DNA of 64,000 bases, from NCBI GenBank assembly GCA_037355855.1, contig CM074763.1, positions 4,650,001-4,714,000 of the forward strand, in the 5' to 3' direction. Below, piece after piece: positions 8,984 to 16,993 of this stretch. How positions within the stretch are numbered: the stretch's first letter is position 1; every line of letters begins with the position of its first letter. The position numbers were made by a program, and so were the translations under genes. A model generated the notes under the pieces. That model was given only the letters and a program-made list of their open reading frames with translations. It was not told the origin of the DNA and did not search any database. Origin of the DNA: Pseudo-nitzschia pungens. Its lineage: Eukaryota; Bacillariophyta; Bacillariophyceae; Bacillariales; Bacillariaceae.

Positions 8984-10139
8984 ACTGCTGTTGGAGTTGT
9001 GGATTGAGGTATGTATGGATGGATGTTTGTATGGATGGATGGATGAATGGATGGATTGATGGGTGAATGGATTAATGGATTCGTTAGGATCCGGTTCAAC
9101 TCCTTTCCCTTCGTTTGGTTTCGTTTCGTGCCGTGTCTCGTGCCTGCCCCTGCGTGTAATAATCGATGGGATGGTTTGCTTCACGATTCGTTTTGGATTA
9201 CTGGTGTTGTTCGATGTTCGTTGGATGATGCTGATGCTGATGCTGATGCTGTTGCTGCTTCTGCTGTTGCTGCTTCTGCTGCTGCTGTTGCTTCTGCTGT
9301 TGCTTCTGCTGCTGCTGCTGTTGCTTGTATGTGTGGTTGGCTTAGCATACCCGTACTCCGAACTCTTACTTGTACCCGCGATACTCTTCCGGCAGGTCTT
9401 GGAATTCGATTACTGCAAGGATTACGAGTGATCGTACCGTACTCCCATTCGCACTATGAGAATTCCTGGTTACGTTTTCCATCCGCGAATGAAGCTAACC
9501 GCACGATACTGTTTTGGACTTCACTTGTACGAGTATCGTAGGTTCTGCGTAAGGTTACGCACGGCAGTATCCGGATCGAACGATGGACATCAAAAGTCTT
9601 CCCGGTTTCGATGCAACCGCGCCGTTGATTAAAGATACCTAACGAATCGGAACGCGCGTGCACGAATGACAATCTCGCCAACGGGAACAAAACTCCTCTT
9701 TAACCGCATGAGAACCCGTTAGAGATCCGTTTCCGACCCATAATAGCGGTTATCCAACGGGTGAGATTTGTTTTGGGCATATCGAGCAATATTCTTTGGT
9801 GAACCATTCATGCGCATGTCGTACACTGTTCCGAGGAAACCACGGCAAGCGTCCCACCCGAATCGCGGGTCGGCGAGGACGATGGAATCTTCCGCTCAGC
9901 GTTGACGTCGTGCGCACGAGTAAGGCTAATTTTACCGTACAATTACGAACTCACTCGTTTGGTGAAAAGCCACTGGATGGAATTTTAAAGCGTAATTTAC
10001 CGTCGGTGCGTATTTGGATCGAAGTAATCATTTCTGATGCCCAATGATTCCACGTGGCAATCAAAAAATCTACTTCTCGTCGGGTGGGATTGATCATGAG
10101 TAAGTTACCGCAAACCCCAAAATAATTCCGGTACGATCG
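8984..10139. other. Gene-free stretch left of the YR retrotransposon
   Basis: It starts with a GGAT microsatellite (about 9008-9075), the probable PP2C leader, then a GCTGTTGCTGCTT tract (about 9232-9328). One GTAAGGTTAC motif (9549-9558) follows, then unremarkable DNA up to the transposon boundary at 10140. No supported gene was seen. Confidence 0.55.
9549..9558. promoter_or_regulatory. GTAAGGTTAC motif upstream of PP2C gene
   Basis: Exact GTAAGGTTAC, 566 bp upstream of the PP2C ATG. Confidence 0.35.
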
Positions 10140-10417
10140 GTATCCTATGGGATACCCCGGCGCCGTCTCGGGTGTACGTCAACTTCGGAGTGCACGTACT
10201 CTGTGCTCACATTTGTCTATACTAGGTCATACGCGGTACACACTATGTCTATTCTGTAGTGATGGCGGATTGACGAAGCTTTAGGCGAATGTGTGGTATA
10301 GCGTGCGCGCGCGTGTGCGCGGTAGCTATCTAGTCACTAACCCGAACCCTAATCGGGGTGGGACCCCTATGTAGTAGGGGTATGTAGGGTTAGTACAGTG
10401 CACAGAGAGTCCTTGCC
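10140..10417 (-). repeat. YR element terminal repeat B, outer copy
   Basis: 278 bp, identical by eye to 10774-11051. It begins GTATCCTATGGGATACC, itself a palindrome (GTATCC...GGATAC), and includes the hairpin ACCCCTATGTAGTAGGGGT. It is the 3' end of the element in its coding orientation. Confidence 0.92.
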
Positions 10418-10432
10418 GGGTGGGCGGGCGGG

Positions 10433-10773
10433 AGTTTTGTTGATCCGCTCCCACAGGGAACAGCACTCCTCATTGTCGTCGGCTTGGTGTTGGCCAAGGG
10501 ACAATGAGGTGAGCAGATGGGGAAGGCATCGTCCCGCACCTCCGTGCCCGATAGCGGCTGCGTACCTTGTGCGGGCACCGCGTTGTGCCCGTCTACGGTA
10601 CGCGCGCTGTCGGCCCTCTCGTGACACTTACCTACCTACCATTGGGACCTTCCTCACATACGTCGTAGTGCTCGTCACGGCGCGCGCGGCAAGTTCACAG
10701 GTGGTGCGCGTGGTGGTGCGGGCGTGTCCCCACCCGCATCCTGCAGTTGCGGTGACCTGTGTCTTGCCCAACA
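10433..10773 (-). repeat. YR element repeat A, inner copy
   Basis: 341 bp, identical by eye to 20004-20344. It abuts the inner B copy at 10773/10774, so the junction CCCAACA|GTATCC reconstructs the expected circle junction. It contains a nested hairpin, CTCATTGTC...CTTGG...CCAAG...GACAATGAG (about 10471-10511). Confidence 0.92.
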
Positions 10774-11051
10774 GTATCCTATGGGATACCCCGGCGCCGT
10801 CTCGGGTGTACGTCAACTTCGGAGTGCACGTACTCTGTGCTCACATTTGTCTATACTAGGTCATACGCGGTACACACTATGTCTATTCTGTAGTGATGGC
10901 GGATTGACGAAGCTTTAGGCGAATGTGTGGTATAGCGTGCGCGCGCGTGTGCGCGGTAGCTATCTAGTCACTAACCCGAACCCTAATCGGGGTGGGACCC
11001 CTATGTAGTAGGGGTATGTAGGGTTAGTACAGTGCACAGAGAGTCCTTGCC
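10774..11051 (-). repeat. YR element repeat B, inner copy
   Basis: Second copy of the 278-bp block at 10140-10417. It lies just downstream of the last ORF in the element's orientation. An A-run (about 11159-11171) lies between it and the ORF. Confidence 0.92.
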
Positions 11052-11238
11052 ACAACGGGTGGAGAGGAGAGTTCGTGAACCCGCTCGAAGAGGGGGTGAA
11101 GCGCGAATGGAAAGTCGAGCCACCGCCACTCTCGAAGTTGACGAGTACAGCCGGGAAAAAAAAAAAAAAAAATGAAAAAATAGGGTGGGATGGTTGTCTA
11201 ACGGGGCTTAAAGCGCAGGGCGCGAACAGTTAGGCAAC

Positions 11239-12645
11239 CTAGGCGGCGTTGGCGGGAGCCGGAGCAAGTGGTCCCACGGGGGCCGGAGCAAGTGGGCCCA
11301 CGGCGGGGGCCGGGGGAAGGGCGGCGGTGGAAGCGCGACCGGGAGGGAAGACAAAGGCATAGCTTGAGATCGGGGCGAGCGTGCTGCGGGAAGCGCCGTA
11401 GGCGGTGGCAACATTCGCCATTAAGCGGTCTTGGGTGGTCTCCGCGGTGAATTGGCACAAGACCTTGCCCCGCGTGGAGCAAGGGAAAAGGAGGCGGCCA
11501 TTAGGGATGACGACACCGAAGACGTAGTGCCCGTGGTAGTCGATGAGGGTGGGGACGTGGAGGCACAGGAGGAAGGGGCAGGCGTCGGTGCCCAGACGTG
11601 TGGCCACTTCGGCGCCGGGGGAGTACTCAAGCCCAAGAGCGTTGAGAGTAGCGACCAAGGGCTGGTTGGGGGCGTGGCTGGTCGAAAGCGGGACTTCGAG
11701 GGAAGGACGGTCGGCGGCAACGCGGGCTAGGAGACGGTCGATGGCAGCGGTGGTGGGTGCCGGAACGGGCTCGGCGTAGTGAACACCGTGGTAGACGGTA
11801 TAGGCAAGGCGGAAGTTGGTGACGGCGGTTTGGTAATGGGGACAGTAGGGGTGGGCCATGTCCAATTCTGCCAAGGCAGAGGCTACAGCCGCACCTGCGG
11901 GGTTGGCGTACAGGGTTTGCAACTTGGCGAGCCACGGGCGGGGACCGGTGGGGGTGTCGAGCGGGCTGTCCGAGTAGCCGGTGAGGTTTCGATTGGCAGA
12001 GGTGAGCGGAAGAGCGTTCAGGACCTTTCTGTCGGAAGGTGGGCTGCTGAGGTGGCCCTCAAGGAGGGCGATGGTCAACGAGATAGCAGTAGGCTCAGGC
12101 TGGGCAGGGTCGCGGGGAGCGGGCGGGCCCGGGATTGGGAGGACAGGAGCAGGATTTCCCGCGGGCGCGGGCGGCACTACCATCGCTCCGTGGGCGAGAG
12201 GAGCAAAAGGGAGAGGAGAGTCGGAATCGGAAGAACGGAGAGAAAGCGAGGAGTTTCTGGAATGGGTTCGGGCGGACGCGGACGTGGGCGAGTCGCCGGC
12301 GGACGGGGAAGGGTCCTCCGGGATGCCCTGAAAGGGAAGGAGGGTCTTGAGGTCTTTGGCGTGGGTGGAAGCTCGGGGCCAGTCGGCTTTGGAGCAAGCG
12401 GCAAGGAAATCGACGTAGAGGCCGACGTAAGTCTCAAAGTCCTGGAGGGAGGAAGGTGGGAGGTCGACCGGGAGGGTGAAGGGGGGGCGAAACGGAGCGG
12501 TGGGGGCGGCCGCTTCAAGGGTGTCGCCGTGGCGGTTGAAACAACGGAAGACGCCGACGGGGGTTGGGTTGGTGATGAGGGTAATGGCCTGGCTCATGGT
12601 GTCGAGGAGGCGTCGGGCCCTCGCGAGGAACGAGGTGGCAAGCAT
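11239..12645 (-). CDS. YR retrotransposon fourth ORF, unknown function
   Basis: The open frame extends to 12753, but the first ATG is at 12645 (468 residues). It is Pro/Ala-rich, with a Ser-rich tract in the middle (about residues 125-150) and a C-terminal tail of repeated Pro-Leu-Ala-Pro-Ala. The segment between, around DACPFLLCLHVPTLIDYHGH, is less biased and may be a folded domain. I recognise no family. Related YR retrotransposons often carry an extra ORF in this place: a hydrolase in Ngaro or a methyltransferase in DIRS. I see no GxSxG or SAM-binding motif to support either. A short ATG-started frame (about 12699-12778) in another phase precedes it. It sits after the recombinase ORF and ends 187 bp before the inner repeat. 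Confidence 0.6.
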   Translation of the reverse strand: MLATSFLARARRLLDTMSQAITLITNPTPVGVFRCFNRHGDTLEAAAPTAPFRPPFTLPVDLPPSSLQDFETYVGLYVDFLAACSKADWPRASTHAKDLKTLLPFQGIPEDPSPSAGDSPTSASARTHSRNSSLSLRSSDSDSPLPFAPLAHGAMVVPPAPAGNPAPVLPIPGPPAPRDPAQPEPTAISLTIALLEGHLSSPPSDRKVLNALPLTSANRNLTGYSDSPLDTPTGPRPWLAKLQTLYANPAGAAVASALAELDMAHPYCPHYQTAVTNFRLAYTVYHGVHYAEPVPAPTTAAIDRLLARVAADRPSLEVPLSTSHAPNQPLVATLNALGLEYSPGAEVATRLGTDACPFLLCLHVPTLIDYHGHYVFGVVIPNGRLLFPCSTRGKVLCQFTAETTQDRLMANVATAYGASRSTLAPISSYAFVFPPGRASTAALPPAPAVGPLAPAPVGPLAPAPANAA

Positions 12646-12988
12646 GGTGGGAGCGGCAACAAAGCTAGGTGGTGTTTGGGAGGAGTCCAGAGTGGGAATT
12701 ATGCGAAGACCAGTGGGAGGTGGGCAAAGAGGACCCAGTCCGTGGACAAGCACGGGAAGAGGGGATCGGGTGTAGCCATGGTCAGGGGTAGGGAGAGGAG
12801 GAGGAGAAACGGTGGGAAAACCATGCTGAAACGGAAAATAGATCGTAAAATAAAACGTGTTTGTTGTAAAATAATAAAACGGGGTGTAACTGGTCGCTTA
12901 GTAAGGGATGTGTACGGAGGCGATCGTGGGGGGTTAGGCATCGTGGGAGGGGGGGAGTAGACACGGATGTGGAAGAAGACCGTGAAAG

Positions 12989-14239
12989 TTACCAGCGGTC
13001 GGGGGGCCGGGCGGCGCCAGCCGTGAGGATGGCGTTATGCTGGTGAGAGAGGATGTGGAGGTCGCGGGTGTAAATTTGCCACGAATCGCTGTTCCACCGG
13101 AGCTGTTTTTTGATAAATTCGGGAGACGCGCCGGCGGCCTGGAGAATGCAGCACGCGCCAACGCGAATAGAATGACATGTAAATTTTTTGAGGGCGGACG
13201 GAGAGGTGACGCCGTAGACGTCGCGGGCAAGGGAGCGGAGGGTGGTCTCGACGTCGGAGTCGACCACGTAAACGGCCACCTTGGGGCAGGGGCTGTAGAC
13301 TGCGAGGGGGCCCGCCAAAGGGCCGGGATGGGGGGCCCATGCGGGAAAGAGGCGATAATAGCGGGCCAGGATGCGCAACCACGCCGCGACCAAATCGAGG
13401 GAAGCGGTTGAGTTGCGAGAAAATCCTTTCACAGCATTCCGTTCGCCATTCTTTTGCCATCGCCATCGGACGCAGACACGCATCACGGAGCTGGGGGAGG
13501 CGAGGCCGGAAGGATGGGGGAGGAGGTTCCCATGGCGGTCTAACAGGGTGATGTCAGCCGGGATGAGGGCGACACAGTCGCCCGAAGGGCTGCGGGCAAA
13601 CGTGCCAAGGCACCGGTGGCTGTGAGTCTGGCACCACTCACTCTTACGGAAGCCAGCGGCGAGGCCAACGGTAAGCCAGTCCGCGAGGGTGGCGGGAAGG
13701 GAATCGGGGGGCTCGGTAGCCGAGGCAGTTAGGAGGTGTTGCTGCATGGCGATGGTGACTGGTTCCTTGCGGTCGGGGACCGACTCGTAACGGCGGGCCT
13801 CGCGGAGGACAGCGGTGATGTCCGGGCACAAGCCGGTGCGGAGCGGGGACTCTTTGCGGGCATCCCGGTCAGGGACGGGGTCAAAATGGGCTAGAAGGGT
13901 ACTGGCAGCCAAGAGATATTTGCTAGCGGTGTCAGCTTTGATGCACTTGCAAAGGAGGCTGTGGCCAGTGAGGAGATGGCGGGCGTAGTTAGCGAGGAGG
14001 AGGTTCAGGGCCTCGGTGGTGATGCGGGAGTCGATCACAGGAAACAGTGCTGGGAAGATACCGAGGTGAGTGCACCACCAGAGAAAATGGAGGCGGCGGG
14101 TAAGAACAGTCCGGGCTTCTTTAGGGTTGTGGGGGGAGCCGTTGCGTAGTCGGAGGACAGCGTCGAACCCAGGAGAGAGACAAGCTCGGGACTTGGGAGG
14201 AAAGCAGTCCAGGACGCGAAGCGCGCGTGCTGAGTGCAA
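12989..14239 (-). CDS. Tyrosine recombinase (integrase) of the YR retrotransposon
   Basis: Open frame of 416 codons carrying the catalytic set of tyrosine recombinases. Arg I is in GFRKSEW (Arg198). The HxxR box is in CHSIRVG (His356, Arg359). A Trp follows in RWNSDSW (382), and the nucleophile Tyr390 is in IYTRD. This enzyme would insert the circular cDNA by strand exchange instead of DDE integration, which explains the lack of a target duplication. The frame has no ATG until residue 165, inside the catalytic domain. It overlaps the end of the RT ORF by 205 bp in the -1 frame, so it is probably made by -1 frameshifting from RT or from a spliced message. Boundaries at the N-terminus are therefore uncertain. 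Confidence 0.87.
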   Translation of the reverse strand: MHSARALRVLDCFPPKSRACLSPGFDAVLRLRNGSPHNPKEARTVLTRRLHFLWWCTHLGIFPALFPVIDSRITTEALNLLLANYARHLLTGHSLLCKCIKADTASKYLLAASTLLAHFDPVPDRDARKESPLRTGLCPDITAVLREARRYESVPDRKEPVTIAMQQHLLTASATEPPDSLPATLADWLTVGLAAGFRKSEWCQTHSHRCLGTFARSPSGDCVALIPADITLLDRHGNLLPHPSGLASPSSVMRVCVRWRWQKNGERNAVKGFSRNSTASLDLVAAWLRILARYYRLFPAWAPHPGPLAGPLAVYSPCPKVAVYVVDSDVETTLRSLARDVYGVTSPSALKKFTCHSIRVGACCILQAAGASPEFIKKQLRWNSDSWQIYTRDLHILSHQHNAILTAGAARPPDRW

Positions 14240-16917
14240 ATTTGGTGGAGAAGAGTGGGATAGGGGAGGGAGGAGTATGAGTAATTGTGGGGGGTGAAAA
14301 GTTCGTGGGGACGAGAGACAGCATCAGCAAGGGCGTTGTCCGACCCGGGGATGTAATCCACGACGCTGCCAAGGGGGGAGTCCTTGCGGTATGTCGCGGC
14401 AAGGAGGATAGCGCTCCGGCCGAGGGTGGACTTGGTGGAGGATTTCGTCCACCAAGCGATGGCGGCCTTGTTGTCGCAGGACGAACGCAGAACCGGGGCC
14501 GGGGGGAATGCGTGAGGCCGGTCAGCGACCCAGAGCTGACCAATGAGGAAACACAGGAAGACCCCTAGGAACTCGAGTGTGTTGATGTGGACGTAGTCCG
14601 GATGCGTGTTAGGAAGCTGGGTTCGCGCGTGGAGAGCAGCGGAGTATGGGAGGAAGCAGAAGACCCGGGGGGCGGGAAGGACGGCGCCAATGCCGGTATG
14701 GGAAGCGTCGGTGGTGTTGTGGTCCAGCGCAAAACACCGAGGGATGAGGTGCCCAATAGGGGTGGAACACAGGCCGGGCCCCTTCAGGTACTCGTAGAGT
14801 GCGCGGAGGGTCGGGATGGTAGTAGCGGGGATCGGGACCGTTGCACGGTTGCGCCAGATGAAGGCCGCCTGTTCGGTCTGGTGGAGCCAAGTAAAGCGAC
14901 TTTGGAGGTCGGAGGGCATCGAACTGTAGTGGGGGGGAAGCGGGCGGCGCTTGACGAGACGTTTGGCTCGGTGGTATCCCTGGGCAATGCAGGAGCGGAG
15001 GATGTCCCGAAAGACCAGGAGGTGGGCGAGGCCCCAGGGGTAGTGTTGGAAGCCGTCACCGAGGAGACCCAAGAGGGTGGCCAAATCGCGGATAGTCGCT
15101 TGCTTACCAGGGGTAAGCCAATGTTCCCGCTCAAGGTAGGAGACTATCTTGTCCCGACGACGGGGGGACAGGCGCACCGTCATGGTGCGCGTATTGACGA
15201 GGAAGCCTACGAGGAGGCGTTCCTCGGTGTAGGCCAGATCGAGTTTATCCTGGGATAGAATCTGTTCTTGGCAGGGATGGTCTGGGCCGAAGACGTCTTC
15301 GAGGGCGACAATGCTAGCGGCGGAAGTCAAGCGGATGGTAGCGCGGACGTCCGCCGTGAAGAGGTCATCGACCTGCATAGGCATAGCAGGGGCCAGGCGG
15401 ACCCGCGGGCGGCCCGGGATCGGGCACTCGCGGTCCTCAAAGACGCCGTGGTTGAGGGTGTCGAGGTTTGCCTGGGCGATCGTGTGGTGCTCCGAGGGGG
15501 GGATCTCGGGGCTGAGGCGCATGCGGGCAACGTAGCGGGACGCACGGCGGAGAGTGTCGTCGGGCTCATGGCGCCACAAGTACTGGGCCTGTTGGATCCG
15601 TGCCTGGGAGAGAGGGTCCCAGTTGGACGGACAGAAGCAACCGCCGAAGGACTGCCCGGTGGCGAAACCGAGGTAGCCGCACGCTTGGTAGGCGTGCATG
15701 GGGACGACCTCGGGGTTGAGTTTGCAGAGGCGGAAGGCGTTGCAGACGTCGTTGTCGATGATGAGGATTGCGGAGCGAGGGAAGGAGATGCGCGTGTTCC
15801 AAACGTGAACGAGGAACCGCTGGAAAGAGCCAGGGAACGTGACATCGGGCTCATTGGTCTTGTTCGTCCAGTCGTTGATACACATGGAGTCGACGGCGGG
15901 GCGAAAAGAAGCGTCGAAGATTTGGCGAGACTTCTTCCAGGGGTTGTTGCGGTCGGCGATGCCGAGTGGAGTGAAGTGGAGGTTGGGGATAAACAGATAG
16001 AAACGAGGGTCCACAAGGATGGTGTTGCCGCGGCGATAGTCCTTGCAGAGGACTTTCATAAGTTCGGATGGGTCTTCAGCAGCCGAGGCATGGTTGCCGT
16101 AGCGGTAGTAGGTCCAGAAATTGCGGTCAGTGGACCGGCCACGGCAGAGGCGGGGGGCCCCCGTGGTGAAAATGCGGCGAACCTCGCGGCGGATGGGGGC
16201 ACTCACCCCCAGGCGAAGGCGGCGCATAATGGAGGGGACGTCGCGATGGACCGCGAGGTGCGGGCCGGCGAGGTAGCGGACAAGGCGGGGGACGTTCATC
16301 TGGCAGTGGAGAAGGGCGGCCGAGGAGCGTCGGATCCGGTCAGTGTTGAGGGTGGTTTCGGAGCGGAAGTCGGTGTACGACTGGTAACCCCGGATGGAAG
16401 AGGAGTCGAGGTGGAAGTATGTGTCGTGGAGTGTTCGGTAAAGGCGGGCGGGGGGATAGGCGCGGTCCCAGGCGGTGCGAGCGGAGGGAGAGAGGAAGGG
16501 GGAATCATGGAGAAAGGGGACGATGTGGCGGAGGCGAATGTCGCCGAGAAACGAAATGTTAGCGTGGGGCTTACCGTGGGTGTTGTGGAGGACGCCGTGG
16601 ACTGCAGGGTGGAGAGTGGTCCCCCACGACGCGAGTTCCGAGGGGCTAAGGTCGCGCGTTGGGTGAGGGGAGAGAATCGCTGGCGGTGGTGTAGGGGTGT
16701 TGCGCTTGCCGGCGGGGACGGTGGGAGGATCAGGGAGGATGCCGGGGTACAGGCAAGGGGACTCGGGGGGGTCGGCCGAGGGGGCAGGGGGAGGAGTGGT
16801 GGTTCTCGTTGCGGACAGAGGGACAAAGGGGGGGACAGGGTGGCTGGGAGTGTAGGGGGTATAGATCGGGAGATAGTTGACGTAGTCTAAAGCGAGAGGT
16901 AGAGAGGGAGTGGGCAT
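14035..16917 (-). CDS. Reverse transcriptase/RNase H polyprotein of the YR retrotransposon
   Basis: 960-residue ORF starting at an ATG 76 bp after the gag-like ORF. The first 110 residues are Pro-rich. The RT domain spans about 280-600, with a catalytic Asp in LIIDNDVCNAF (near 385) and the polymerase box present as MQVDDLF (near 514) instead of YxDD. The segment VNTRTMTVRLSPRRRDK that follows is typical of DIRS-type RTs. RNase H residues are visible as DASHTGIG (near 735), the Glu in NTLEFLG, the Asp in CDNKAAIAWW and YIPGSDNALADAVSR (near 856-870). Together they would copy the element RNA into cDNA. No protease was seen. The C-terminal 65 codons overlap the recombinase frame. Confidence 0.9.
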   Translation of the reverse strand: MPTPSLPLALDYVNYLPIYTPYTPSHPVPPFVPLSATRTTTPPPAPSADPPESPCLYPGILPDPPTVPAGKRNTPTPPPAILSPHPTRDLSPSELASWGTTLHPAVHGVLHNTHGKPHANISFLGDIRLRHIVPFLHDSPFLSPSARTAWDRAYPPARLYRTLHDTYFHLDSSSIRGYQSYTDFRSETTLNTDRIRRSSAALLHCQMNVPRLVRYLAGPHLAVHRDVPSIMRRLRLGVSAPIRREVRRIFTTGAPRLCRGRSTDRNFWTYYRYGNHASAAEDPSELMKVLCKDYRRGNTILVDPRFYLFIPNLHFTPLGIADRNNPWKKSRQIFDASFRPAVDSMCINDWTNKTNEPDVTFPGSFQRFLVHVWNTRISFPRSAILIIDNDVCNAFRLCKLNPEVVPMHAYQACGYLGFATGQSFGGCFCPSNWDPLSQARIQQAQYLWRHEPDDTLRRASRYVARMRLSPEIPPSEHHTIAQANLDTLNHGVFEDRECPIPGRPRVRLAPAMPMQVDDLFTADVRATIRLTSAASIVALEDVFGPDHPCQEQILSQDKLDLAYTEERLLVGFLVNTRTMTVRLSPRRRDKIVSYLEREHWLTPGKQATIRDLATLLGLLGDGFQHYPWGLAHLLVFRDILRSCIAQGYHRAKRLVKRRPLPPHYSSMPSDLQSRFTWLHQTEQAAFIWRNRATVPIPATTIPTLRALYEYLKGPGLCSTPIGHLIPRCFALDHNTTDASHTGIGAVLPAPRVFCFLPYSAALHARTQLPNTHPDYVHINTLEFLGVFLCFLIGQLWVADRPHAFPPAPVLRSSCDNKAAIAWWTKSSTKSTLGRSAILLAATYRKDSPLGSVVDYIPGSDNALADAVSRPHELFTPHNYSYSSLPYPTLLHQICTQHARFASWTAFLPSPELVSLLGSTLSSDYATAPPTTLKKPGLFLPAASIFSGGALTSVSSQHCFL

Positions 16918-16993
16918 AGTAAAGGGTTAACATATGGGATTACGGGTTAAAGGAAGGGCAAAAAGGGCGGGGACGATGAGAGGGGAGGGAGGA

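Noticed and set aside
9047..9541. Ala/Val- or Leu-rich frames upstream of the PP2C gene
   Set aside because: They are produced by the GCTGTTGCTGCTT microsatellite in several frames at once.
10340..10392. Telomere-like CCCTAA/TAGGGTTA sequence
   Set aside because: Only single imperfect units occur, and they lie inside the YR element repeat.
11779..12960. Long plus-strand open frames across the YR element (for example 11779-12960 and 15268-16890)
   Set aside because: They are antisense to the recombinase, RT and fourth ORF. Their Gly/Arg/Val-rich content is the mirror of Pro/Ala/Thr-rich sense codons.
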